Assembly: GCA_964023275.1 (NCBI GenBank)
Contig: OZ029928.1
Coordinates: forward strand, 2,232,001-2,296,000
DNA length: 64,000 nucleotides
Direction of reading: 5' to 3'
Source of the DNA: Norana najaformis
Lineage: Eukaryota > Annelida > Clitellata > Crassiclitellata > Hormogastridae
The notes beneath the pieces are model-generated. The model was not told the DNA's origin. It saw only the letters and a program-made list of their open reading frames with translations, and did not search any database. The translations under genes were made by a program, and so were the position numbers. Positions 46,220 through 57,100 of the stretch are shown here, piece by piece (the first letter of the stretch is position 1; every line of letters starts with the position of its first letter).

Positions 46220-47891
46220 TCATTCGACACCGAAGAAGCTCCTTTTGTACGATTTCCGAGTGTGGCATCTGCCGGAACAATCGCGCATAATATTCCAGCA
46301 ATAGTCTGCCATCATGTGTGCATCCCATCTTCCTTGATATCGATTTTCCATTGTTTTGATGTCTTGGTGAAATCTTTCACCTTGCTCTTCGCTGAAGTCA
46401 CCAAGATTCTCTGGAAAGCGATCTAAGTGACTGTGGAGATAATGGACTTTAATGCTCATGTTGCAGCCAAGCTTGTTGAAATGAAGAAGCATATCCTTTA
46501 CTAGTTGTGCATAATTGTCTGCCTTCTTGTTGCCAAGAAAATTTTTACTTACAAGAACAAAGGAAGACCAGGCACAAGATTCGATTTCATTCATTGATGG
46601 TATGAAAAGTGGGTCATTCATAAGTTGCCTGATCTGTGGACCATCGAAGATTCCAGCCTTCAATTTTTCCATTGTAATTCCTGGTAACTTGTGTACTATG
46701 TATTTGAAGCATGAACCTTCTTTATTCAAAGCCCTGACAAATTGTTTCATCAGGCCTAGCTTTATATGTAGTGGTGGCAGTATGATCCTATCTCGTGTCA
46801 CCAAAGATTCCTTGATTACATTTTGAGCTCCAACCACCATGTCTTTCCTCGAAGGCCAATCTTTTCTTGTCCAATGTTCATGCTTGGCTCTACTGTCCCA
46901 AAGACACAAAAAGCAGGGATACTTTGTGTAGCCACTTTGTTGACCAAGGAGGAAATTTGCCATCTTCAAGTCTACACAAATTACCCATTGATGTTCTTTG
47001 TATTTTATCTTTTCCAGTACTAAAGAGATGGCATTGTACTCTTATTTCATCTTGGTGGAATGACCGATTGGAATAGAACCAAATTTGTTGCCGTTATTTA
47101 AAAGCACACATTTCAGACCACGTTTTGAACTGTCGATAAAAAGACGCCAATCATCTGGGCTGTAATCCGACAGACCAATTTTCTTCAATAAGTTGCTGAT
47201 GTCATTACAGAATACTAGGTTGTTGTCTTCGGTAAAGAATGGCAGCAAATCCTTTTCTCTGTTTCTATAAATTGTAATTTTCGTTCCAGGCTGAAGTGCA
47301 TTCTTTTCCTTTAGTCTGGACGCAAGCAATTCAGAGGACTTAAGATGGAAAGATTTAAGTCCCTGATCAGATCACTCAACTCTTTTTGGTCAAAACGTTC
47401 ACTGTGTGAAGTTGATTGGAAATCACTGTCACTGCCCCCACTTTCTTCACTTTCGTCATCTTGTCCGATATTGGACATGCAAGTCTCATCGTCTGAGAGC
47501 TGAGGTAGTTCGCGAAAAGGTGGAACTGGTACAATATCCGAATGCGGAACAGGTCTCCTGGCTGAAGGTATATCAGGGTAAGACAACTTGTGACGATTAT
47601 TTCGATTGATGCCTATGATATTAACCATACAAAAGTAACCATCGGTACACCAAATTTCAGGCAGCTTCTCTTTCCAATTGTCCAGTGGCGCAATTGTTCA
47701 ATACAAGTTTTGCATACTGTATGAGGAGCCCATTGCTTATCTTGATCTCCAAGTTTGACACCAAAATAACCTACATATGCTCTTTTTACAAACTCAGAAA
47801 TCGGTTTCCTGTTTGCTTTTAGTGTGTATTCCCCACAAATGTAGCAGAATATGTCTGGATGGTTAATGCAGCTCCGTCTGGAAGTAGCCAT
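46220..47891 (-). pseudogene. Relic of an unclassified transposon-like ORF (family T2)
   Basis: Minus-strand pieces in order: 47891-47613 with two Cys pairs (CYICGEYTLKANRKPISEF, then HTVCKTCIEQLRHW); 47628-47311 (acidic, Ser-rich); 47329-47042 (PFFTEDNNLVFCNDISNLL, then DDWRLFIDSSKRGLKCVLL); and a long open part to 46220 (YTKYPCFLCLWDSRAKHEHW, LPPLHIKLGLMKQFVRAL, EEQGERFHQDIKTMENRYQG). Two frameshifts and an in-frame TAA just after 47045 break it. The C-terminal 250 codons are intact. From memory, this is a multi-copy uncharacterised family common in arthropods and other invertebrates, probably from a DNA transposon; no transposase catalytic triad was identified with confidence. It lies in intron 2 of the lectin-like gene, antisense to it. 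Confidence 0.6.
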
Positions 47892-48770
47892 AACCTTAAG
47901 GATGTTCGCATCTGAGGAATTAAATGACTAACCTAAAAAATAGTAAGAATATGTAGTTATTTAATGCTCACATTCACAGATTGTTCTTGCGACCAACTCT
48001 TCATATGCCCTAAGACGACTGCGGCTGCTCTAGCTTTCAGGAGGCGGTTTATATAGGCTATAAATGCTGACTTCAGCATAATCTATTTACATAGTTCGAA
48101 ACCATGAAACGCTGTATAAGCACAAATAAATTCTAAATGAGGCCATGAATTTAGTGCTGAGTAAGCTGTAGGCTACGGAATAGTTATTTCGTTGAATCAG
48201 CAATATCTCAGCACGCGGCAAGATATGCTGATTTTACATTATAAGGATGTAGGCATTATATGAATCAGCAAGAATTATAATTAGCCATAAATAAAGCTTA
48301 TTATGACATTTTAGTTTTGCCAAAGACATCGTTTAAAGAGTGGACTGGGTTTTCTTCACAAAATCGACGATATCTCAGAAACTAGACCTGATGCACTCAA
48401 TCCAATGACATTTTCTGAATCAGCGCCCAAAATTACCCCAAGAACAGGTCTAAAACCGAAGGCAACAAGAAAAAAATTTTTTTCTGTTGGCCAGTGTAAT
48501 ACATGGCAGCATAAGTCGAATATAATATTTTCGAATTCAGAAAATCTTTCCTTGAAGAGCCAGACATTTGTTATCCTCATTCTCAAGTAACAGATGTTAT
48601 ACATACACTGATTCTTGTTTTGGCTATTGGCATCGGTTGATGCTTTGCACATTAGACACAGGCCTGATAGAGGTTCCAAATTTCAATTACAATTACGTGG
48701 CTACTCATCTGCTCACACCGCTGATGCGTGCACTGATAGCATTTGCAAATATTCTTCCTTTACGCTACAG
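47892..48770. other. No gene recognised (lectin intron 2, distal part)
   Basis: AT-rich intronic sequence with short ORFs only. It ends at the TACGCTACAG acceptor of the last lectin exon. Confidence 0.4.
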
Positions 48771-49099
48771 GTTCTCATTGGAAACGACGGGCAGGCATTA
48801 GATTGTTAGATAATGGAATCGGAGCAGTAGTTGTTGGAGCAGCAAAGGCTTGCATGGCAAGGTGCCAGAAAATAAATGAATGCAATTCCTTCAACTATTG
48901 CTCGCACGACAACTCGTGTCAAATGAACGGTCATCCGAATAGAGTCAACTAGTCAGACGTCTCAACTTCTTTCGACCGCAATTGGTGGCAGCCATATTAT
49001 GATTAAAATGTTAAAAATGTATGTCTAAGACTTTTATCATAGTTATTTTAATGAAACTTTTTACAACTTCGGCCTGTGACATACCGCAAGACTTCTTAC

Positions 49100-49520
49100 A
49101 AATATTCAGGCGTTTATATGCACCAATCGTTTTAACATGCCGGCACTTAAAGACCGGTGTTTAGAAGAGGCCGACTTTTATTCGTACTTCTGTTTAATAG
49201 TCTTTCCGCCGTTTTACTACTTTGCTATTCGATAGCTTCAAGTTTGAAATCAACGTATTTATGTTTCTTTCTACCACGAATACCACTGACTGGCGCCAAA
49301 ACACGACTGTACATCTTTCTCAGCTTTGACTGCCATGTCCAAGTGACAACCTATAGCATCCCCACTGGCATCCAGAATTTTGACCAGCACCCCGGCGCCT
49401 AAACAAGACCCAGCTTGTTTAAGAGACCGGCGTTTATTTGCACATATCGTTTTACCCCAAACTCTGGCTGCTACAGGCTCTGCCGCATATTTTGGACCCG
49501 GTGCTTAAATGAAGTTTTAT
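49100..49520 (+). repeat. Repeats of a GGCGTTTAT motif
   Basis: GGCGTTTATATGCACCAATC near 49108 recurs as GGCGTTTATTTGCACATATC near 49422. Related strings CCGGTGTTTAG, CCCGGCGCCTAA and CCCGGTGCTTAAATG occur between and after. This looks like a small non-autonomous DNA element or its remnants; no clean terminal inverted repeats were found. Confidence 0.35.
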
Positions 49521-50149
49521 AGCATTCTAAAAACTCTGATTCAGGACCATATATTTCCCAAATTAACTGCTTTTTACTAAAAACATTGATTTGTTTCCTT
49601 TGTTCATTATTGTACCATTAAATGTTTTAATGTCACTAACAATTTTATTCTATTATGTTTTACCAATTTATTATTGCTATGCCACCGATTAGCGTGTTTT
49701 TCCACTGGGTTTTTATTTTGTGAGCGTGGAAAACCGAACTCGACAGTTCTTGAACCTGCTGCCTACTTGATTGAATAACATTCAAACCAATATGACAACC
49801 TAAAATCAATTTCCGTATTTGCAAAACATTTTCAGATTAAGTGTTACTTGAATTCAAACTACAAAGAGAAACAGGCAACACAGAATAAACAAAAGTGGTA
49901 CCCACAAACAACTCTACCTCTTTCGTTCGCCAAATTTACATAAAATTGAACGCGTTCACGCCGAGCAAAAGAAAATCAATCAAGTTTGATTTCTACAAGC
50001 CACGCAAGACGTTATCATTTAACCAGCATAGTTCAATTAAACGAAATTTTTAGATTTCGCCAAACAAGAGATCAAATGCAGAAAAACCAAGTTCCTGCTC
50101 AGGGACTTTCCTGTAAGCAAAATGTATCGAAAAGTTCCTACCAACTGCC

Positions 50150-50760
50150 CGAAAAATTGTCGACAAATTCCTTCAGTACATCTTTTAGGACCTTGAATAC
50201 GAAGCCAACAAATTGTCGCGGTTCGGAATTGTCTGTGTTCCCAATGTGTTCTTCCAACCCACTAATCTCTCCATTTCAGTCTGCATGTCACAACTTTCAT
50301 TCAACAAGATGCTGTTGAAAACGATATCATGTGCTGCATGGAAAACGGTAAGGTGACAGAACTTTTCTCTCTAATTTGTCTTCTGCCTTTAATTTTGTTG
50401 ACCATTTGCTTCTTTTGGATCATCTCCAGCACTGGTTTACACCACACCTCTAAGTAAACTGCTGGACACATTCACTAGAATATAATTTCTGTTTGGATGA
50501 CATCCAAATCTACATTTCATTTCACAGTTTGTATTGTCACTCGTCTGTACAGCCGTTTTCCAATGCATTAGAAGAGCTGCGGTCTTCGATGGTGGCTAAT
50601 AAACTCCTCCTTAATCCACAGAAGGCTGAATTTCTACAATTGGGCACTCCGCAGCAACTTAAGAAGTTTGAATAGCTTAAATACTTAAAGCTGGGAAACT
50701 CACCGGTTGAGTTGACTGATGGTGCTCGTGATTTGGGTGCTCTTTTGGATTTCATCATAC
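50150..50760 (+). mobile_element. CR1-like LINE fragment
   Basis: Plus-strand frames give ISPFQSACHNFHSTRCC, LSSAFNFVDHLLLLDHLQ (first catalytic region), then DDIQIYISF (second half of the YADD box) and LLLNPQKAEFLQLGTPQQL, PVELTDGARDLGALLDF. The GVPQGS region is deleted and frames shift, so it is inactive. Confidence 0.75.
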
Positions 50761-50915
50761 TTTTCACAAACTATATAAGTGTTATTGCAAGTCATCATAT
50801 ATGCATATTTATGATATACGCAGAATTAGGCGCTATGTATTAATAAAAGTGATTACATTTGTCTCACAGTTTTGAAATTAATATGTTATGGTAACAAGTC
50901 TGTTAACCCGTTTTT

Positions 50916-50939
50916 GCCCAGTGTTCCAATATCGGAACA
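50916..50939 (+). repeat. piggyBac subterminal palindromic motif, left
   Basis: A 24-bp block ending in the dyad TGTTCCAATATCGGAACA. Repeated exactly at 52513-52536. Confidence 0.85.
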
Positions 50940-51272
50940 TTTCTTAAATTACTTACTTACTTCCATTTTCGCGTCATCTGGTGAATACAAATGAATGCCT
51001 GTCATGGTAAACAGATTTTCTGAGCTATATTGATGAAATAAAATTAGTAATTTGTACGAATAAGAGTTTTCTGGACGGTTTTTATGAGCAGTTGCTGGCG
51101 AGTAAAATATTGACAAATGGCGACGATAAGGTATGTTTATTTCAAAGTGATTTAAATAATGATTTTTCTAGAATTTGCTATTATTGGTACTCCTATATCG
51201 CTCAAATCGCACGTTGATTTTATCGAACTTTTATCACAGAGTTTAGTTTGGAATTTTGGCAACTTTATTGTG

Positions 51273-51310
51273 TGTTCCATTATTGGAACACAGGGCACAA
51301 GTGGTAGTAC
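51273..51310 (+). repeat. piggyBac subterminal palindromic motif, internal inverted copy
   Basis: TGTTCCATTATTGGAACA followed by CAGGGCACAAGTGGTA. Together they are a near-perfect inverted copy (about 35 bp, three mismatches) of the right subterminal block. Confidence 0.85.
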
Positions 51311-52499
51311 AGAATCTGGTTACCGTGCGTCCCTATCATATTTGGTAATGCACAATGTTATTCAGCTGGGTTGAAGATTTTATTCGCTTGCACAGCCCTG
51401 TCATACATGTCAAAAACAAAGAAACTGTTGAAACTTTTTCTTATCGATGTCAGCGGCCTTTGAAGCTAAATTATGTCGTTCTGGATTTGATGGCTGAACT
51501 TCCTGCTGGCATTCCTTTCAAGCTCTATGGTGACCGCTTCTTCACCTCATTGAACCTTGCTGAATGTTTGCGTTACAAGGGCTATGGCTACACAGGCACA
51601 GTCATGTCCAACAGGATGAAGCACTGTCTTATAACAACGAGTAAGATACTGGTGAAGCAGCCATGAGGGTCCATGGACTACAAGCTAGATGCAAAGTCAA
51701 ACTGTATTGTAGTTGCATGGAATGACAATCAGCCAGTGTACATGATCGGCAACGTTCATGGTGTAAATCCCATTGGATCATGTTTGCGTTGGGTGTCAGC
51801 GGAGAAAAAGAAGATGTCTCTTCAGGTTCCGGATGTAGTTGTAAAATACAACATGTTCATGGGAGATGTTGATCGTATGGACCAGAACATTGGCAGCTAC
51901 AGAGTTGTTGTACGATCAAAGAAATGGTGGTGGCCAGTTTTCGTATTCTGCGTCGAGACCAGTTTACACAACGCCTGGCAGCTGTACAGAAAAACCGAAG
52001 AAGGAACTGAACAGTCAATTGATTTATTGGAGTTTAGGAGAACAATTGTAGAGACTTATCTGATGAAATGTGCAGCTGACTCAAAAGGTGTTGGTCGACC
52101 AAAGAACAACAAAGCCTTGGAAAGCCGTGTTCCGGCACCTGTTCGTTTTGATCATACGGATCACTTTTTGGCACCAGCACTCAAGCAGAATAGATGTGCT
52201 GTGTGCCGAAAGAACACAGTGAAAATGCGTGATAAGTGCAAGGTCAATCTCCATGAATCCTGCTTCAAAGCTTTCCACGACAATTGACTTCCTTTTCCAT
52301 GTTTGCGTAGAGAATGGACATTTTGCTAACATTTGGTTGCTGCATTTATGAACTGAAACCCAAACGTCTATTGAATATGAGGGCTTCAACTTTGCCTAGA
52401 GAGTACTGTCGTAATGTTATGAGCCTCTGTACTTAGTTACTTCACTTAAAATAATTCATTGGTGCACTTGCTGATGTTGGCATGGATTATGCTATTGTC

Positions 52500-52536
52500 T
52501 GGTACCACTTGTGCCCAGTGTTCCAATATCGGAACA
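52500..52536 (+). repeat. piggyBac subterminal palindromic motif, right
   Basis: TACCACTTGTGCCCAG followed by TGTTCCAATATCGGAACA. Direct repeat of the left motif and inverted repeat of the internal one. Confidence 0.85.
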
Positions 52537-52673
52537 CGAGGACAAAATCAAAAATAATATGGAATATCTCACAATACATAAAAAAAATAGAGTGGCATAG
52601 TTATTCTAGCATCAAACTGTGTAAGATAAATGAAAATGAAACTGGAAAAAAAAATTGAGCAAAAACGGGTTAA

Positions 52674-53399
52674 TACCGCCCATAATTAATTGCAATTCCC
52701 GATGCCAAAAATGACCATATTTGACACTCTGTAAACTATTTAAAACAAAAACTATAATCTGGATTTTCTGAAAACTTATCAATTGATCTATGCTCTGTCA
52801 GAAAATGCAATAAAAAATAATATTTTTACGTCCCTTTTTGGGAATATTTTTCTCTCTGACCCCTTGTCAGATTTGGTGAATTTTGACCTTCTTTATCCAG
52901 CAGATGTGAACAAGTAATCAAGTCATACTCTGCCAAGTAATTGCCAGCTACACAGGCAGTATACTTATAAAAATTGATTGTATTCTGCCTGGTAAATGTG
53001 AAGATATTGATCACTGAATATTGCAACATTTAAAAACAAAATGAATGTGAAGGCATATTTGACATTTAATACTGCTGAAATCATAGGATATACAATGAGA
53101 ACAATTATATTTTTGTAATCTGCACAAAAAACTCTACAGGTACAAAAATCATCTAAATTGTATTAAAACCTCTAGAGATATCAATTCTTAAAAAGTGGGC
53201 ATCTTGAAGTTTTCCGAAATGCCTTCGGAGGGTGGGGCATGGAATCAACGATATCTTGGAAAGAATGTTAAACATTGCAGAAAATGTTTGGTTTTTCCAT
53301 CCAATACATCTTGCAACATGTGGTTAAAATTTCAGCCAATTCTGAGTTGGTCGAGCAGGAACTTTCCTCAGAATTGGTTGAGTTGACCTGGAATGACCT
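52674..53399. other. No gene recognised
   Basis: AT-rich; no ORF with motifs. Confidence 0.4.
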
Positions 53400-54115
53400 T
53401 GTTTTCAGTCTTGAGTGAAAGACGTGCGCAGAAAGTGAAAGAGGCGAAGTGTTGGTGAGTTCATTTGATGGACCAGATAACTGTCGTAATTCAGGAGGGA
53501 GTTTATTTCATAGGGTTGGGGCAGCTATGGCTAGGAAGCGATTTCCAAATTTTAAGGATGTGGTAACGGGAGGGCGAAGAAGTGTTAGGACAGATGAGGA
53601 GCGGGTAGAACGGAGTGGTTGGATTATAAACAATTGACGAAAATAGGAGGGTTGGGAGGATTGAAGTGTGTTGTAGCTGAGGGATAAGAATTTGTACTCT
53701 ATTCGTTCTGGTATTTGAAGTCAGTGAAGTGATTTGATAAAAGGGGTGATGTGATGGTATTTGGGAGTTTTGGTGACAGCACGAGCGAGAGCATTCTGAA
53801 TTCCTTGAAGGCGATTTTTCTGGGTTTTGTCAATTTTGAGGAAAAGTGAATTACAGTAAACAATTTTTGCATGTGGCGATGGTAGACGCAGTTTTGAAGT
53901 CAAGCATAGGGCGGATTCTGCGGAGGTCACGGATGTGCATGAAGCAAGAACCGGAAAGATTGGTGATATGATCAGAAAAGGAGAGGTTTTGATCGAATAT
54001 TACACATAAATTGCGGACAGAAGAATTTGTATTAAATGTGTTGGTGAGGGAGATAGAAGGGTCAAGAATTTTCTTGAGCTGGTCACGTAGGCCAATAAGT
54101 ATGAATTCCACTTAG
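53400..54115 (-). mobile_element. LINE family X copy
   Basis: Minus-strand reading gives SVRNLCVIFDQNLSFSDHI, SCFMHIRDLRRIRPMLDFKT, then KIDKTQKNRLQGIQNALARA and VTKTPKYHHITPFIKSLH, a continuous thumb-region series for a CR1-type element. It runs through WNKLPPELRQL-like sequence to antisense TTTTCAGTCTTGAGTGAAAG at 53400. It is inactive. Its right end abuts segmental duplication copy B. Confidence 0.75.
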
Positions 54116-54149
54116 ATGGGTTCAGGCATAACAGATTAGAGGTCACCCA

Positions 54150-57100
54150 GGAGATTTGTTTAATTTATGCATGTAAGCAGTTCTTTCAGGTTATTTACTA
54201 ACTATTATGTAGAGCATATGGAATTGCTTCAAGTTCTTGTTACAGCTAGAAATTGAGCATAAGTGCACTTAGTTCTTTAGTATATTCGAGAAGTTACGCA
54301 CGTATATAATTTTAATGTTGTGCTTAATCGCCAGAGGACAGAGGATCGATAATCCAACCTTTAGTTAAAGCATGTTCTTTTTATTCAGCGCCATTTTGAT
54401 GACCTAGACAAAGAATTCATAACTTTTCTGTGCAGCATTATAATGGTTTAGGTGAGTTGCGGACGTTTCTGTGATTAATTACCCTCTAAGTATTTTTAAT
54501 TTATGCATAATTTCGATTACTACAGGGCAAAATTAGCTAACTCACTTCCATATTACGCAATATACTGCGACAGTTTTCTGACCCATCATACAAAGTCATC
54601 CATGCTCCACCCCTTGCAATTTCTGCCTCGGCCTTTCACTCAAGACTGGAAACATTCCTGTTTCACAGTTCCTATTCTGACACCCCTTCTTCATCATGAC
54701 CTGCAGTTTATTAGTAGAGAATTTGAGATTATGCATCGGTTTCTCCCGTTTCCATACATATGTGTTTTAAGAGTGGCATTCTTCTGTACTAATTTTAAAC
54801 TTTGACTGTGCTGTTTTCTTTTTGAGTTCACACTTCCAACAGCGCTTGACACATAAATTATAAATAATTTCCTGCTCATAGTAGTCTTCCAAAATGTTTT
54901 CCTGTCTGATATGTAAAACTGATATGTAAACGTATTACGAGCTTCAAGGCCTTCCACTCTATTGCCATTAATCCCCAAGACAGTCCTTCTGTAGCTTTTA
55001 GCAAATATGACGCCTTAAAGAAATCATTTTCCACAGAGTTGCAAAGTCGGAAAAGTCTAGACCATATGCAGTCGTGAAGGCGAAAATTATGTGAAGCGGA
55101 ATATTGGATCTCCTTTCTAACACAGCAGCCACTGCATCATATTACTGTGGCCAAGAAGTTATGCCAATTGATAACTACTGGTATTTCAAATTTGGAAGCA
55201 TTTAATTTTTTATTTATCCATAGGAACGCTGGCTCATGTTTTTATAGATCTTTGTTATTATGAACTTTACCCAAAATGTCCTTCAATGCAAACTCTGTGT
55301 AGATCTTTGAAACAGGTCTTGCCAATTTTTATGTATTTTAAGTTTACATTATTCAGACTAAGCCATGGATTTACTCAGAAATAGTTTACATGACATTTAA
55401 GCTCAGCATTTACACTAAGTTTAGATTTTGTTCTTCCTGAAAGTGAAAAGTCAGCATTGGAAGGAGATGAACAATATGCTTCTAGAAACTTCATGATTCA
55501 GTTAAATTAACAACTTCGTGAGCCAGATATAGAATTGCAGTTGGTTATTATTCCTCAGTTGTTGTGACTGTCAACTGTTTCATAATCTTTGATTAGTGAC
55601 ATTAACATGCCAGCAAAAATATCTTTCATGAGACCATCAAATCAGTATTTGGACTGTCAGACTGAATTAATATACCGTTAGCCCAAAACTGAATGCTTTG
55701 ATATTATTTGTATTGTTTGTTTCAGAATAATCATTTCATAAGACAATAATTAGTGAAAGCTGTACTTCTACCAACAATTTCAGAAAACATTGATATAGGT
55801 CATTGCCATACTATGGACACCATGGTTCATGATGAAGAAAAACCTAACAAATACCACTTACATCAGAAATCATTTGCACAGGTTGAAAAAAGGACGAGCC
55901 ATACTAGAGAAAGACCATACAACTGTCATTTATGTCAGAAATCATTTACAAACGTTGGTAATTTGAAGAAACACATAAGAATCCATACTGGAGAAAGACC
56001 ATACAGATGCCAGTTATGTCAGAAGTCATTTGCACAAGTTGGTACTTTGAAGCGACACATAAGAATCCATACTGGAGAAAAGCCATATAAATGTCAGTTT
56101 TGTCAGAGGTCATTTGCAGAAGTTGGTCATCTGAAGTGTCATGTGAGAACCCATACTGGAGAAAGACCATACAGATGTCAGTTATGTCAGAAGTCATTTG
56201 CACAAGTTGGTACTTTGAAGAGACACATAAGAATCCATACTGGAGAAAAGCCATACAAATGTCAGTTATGTCAGAAGTTATTTGCAGATCTTGGTTGTCT
56301 GAGGAGTCACACAAGAACTCATACTGGAGAAAAACCATACAAATGCCATTTATGTCAAAAGTCATTTTCACAATCTGGTCGTATGAAGATTCATATGAGA
56401 ACCCATACTGGACAAAAATCATACAAATGTCAGTTTTGTCAGAATTTATTTACTGAAATTTGTAATCTAAAGAGTCACATGAGAACCCATACTGGTGAAA
56501 AACCATACTTATGTCAATTATGTATGAAATTGTTTGCACAGGGGAATCATCTAATGATTCATTTGAGAACCCATACTGGAGAAAAGCCATACAAATGTCA
56601 GTTATGTCAGAAGTCATTTGCAGATGTTGGTAAGTTGAAGACACACATAAGAATCCATACTGGAGAAAAACCACACAAATGTCAGTTATGTCAGAAATCA
56701 TTTACCGTCGCTTTTACTTTGATGGGACACATGAAAGCCCATACTGAAGAAAGACCATACAAATGTCAGTTTTGTCAGAAGTCACTTGCAAACCTTTGTC
56801 ATTTGAAGGCGCTTGCAAAAAGTCATACTAGAGAAAAACCTTATGTGTGTGAGGTTTGTCATAAAGCATTCAGAGAATGTGGAACTCTAAAGAAACACAG
56901 AAGAACCCACATAAGCGAAAAGTCGTGCATATGCAAGAAATCGTTTACCAACAGTAGTTCGCCAATCAAGCATTTTAAATCCCATTCAGGATTGAAGCCA
57001 TCAGATCCTAAATTGAAGAGAAACATAATTAACCTTTCTGATCAATGCGCGTCACGGAGTAATGCAGACATTAATGATGAAAACAATGATCGTTTCTTGA

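Larger units (their letters stand above)
43240..48952 (+). pseudogene. F5/8C (fucolectin-like) plus PAN/apple-like secreted protein, two frame lesions
   Basis: Exons 43240-43536, 45597-45844 and 48771-48952. Exon 1 opens with a possible signal peptide (MPFYPLRLMVCVMWLF), then RRKPTFASS, YPSYAVDGNYEADF and, after a frame change, TSWAVDLKQIVWIDRVVL, the jellyroll pattern of F5/8 type C (discoidin/fucolectin) domains. Exon 2 gives LQDNFTVGLTNITP, YPQCGTYPAAVPLD and, after another frame change, GRYLIVQQPLNG with LCEIEVWP, the end of that domain. Exon 3 has CMARCQKINECNSFNYC, a PAN/apple-like cysteine pattern, and a stop. All introns are phase 1. Exon lengths restore a continuous frame if one base is missing near 43445 and one 8-bp repeat unit in exon 2 is extra. 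Members of these families are secreted carbohydrate-binding proteins. As sequenced it is broken: either a young pseudogene or carrying assembly errors. Confidence 0.7.
50903..52673 (+). mobile_element. piggyBac element, internally deleted, with TTAA ends
   Basis: Bounded by TTAA target copies (50903-50906 and 52670-52673) and perfect 15-bp terminal inverted repeats (TTAACCCGTTTTTGC, with its reverse complement at the right end). Transposase is read on the plus strand from about 51400 to 52287: GIPFKLYGDRFFTSLNLAE (second catalytic Asp), GYGYTGTVMSNRM, CIVVAWNDNQPVYM, MGDVDRMDQNIGSYR (third catalytic Asp), KKWWWPVFVF, and a C-terminal Cys/His block (CAVCRKNT, ESCFKAFH). The N-terminal half with the first catalytic Asp is gone, and a TGA at 51664 splits the remaining frame, so it cannot encode active transposase. 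Subterminal repeats are listed separately. Confidence 0.9.

Noticed and set aside
46515-47076. Plus-strand ORFs of 66-103 codons
   Set aside because: Antisense shadows of the T2 relic, which has the recognisable protein pattern.
55946-56701. 158- and 83-codon antisense ORFs under zinc-finger B
   Set aside because: Same repeat-shadow effect; no independent motifs or splice context.
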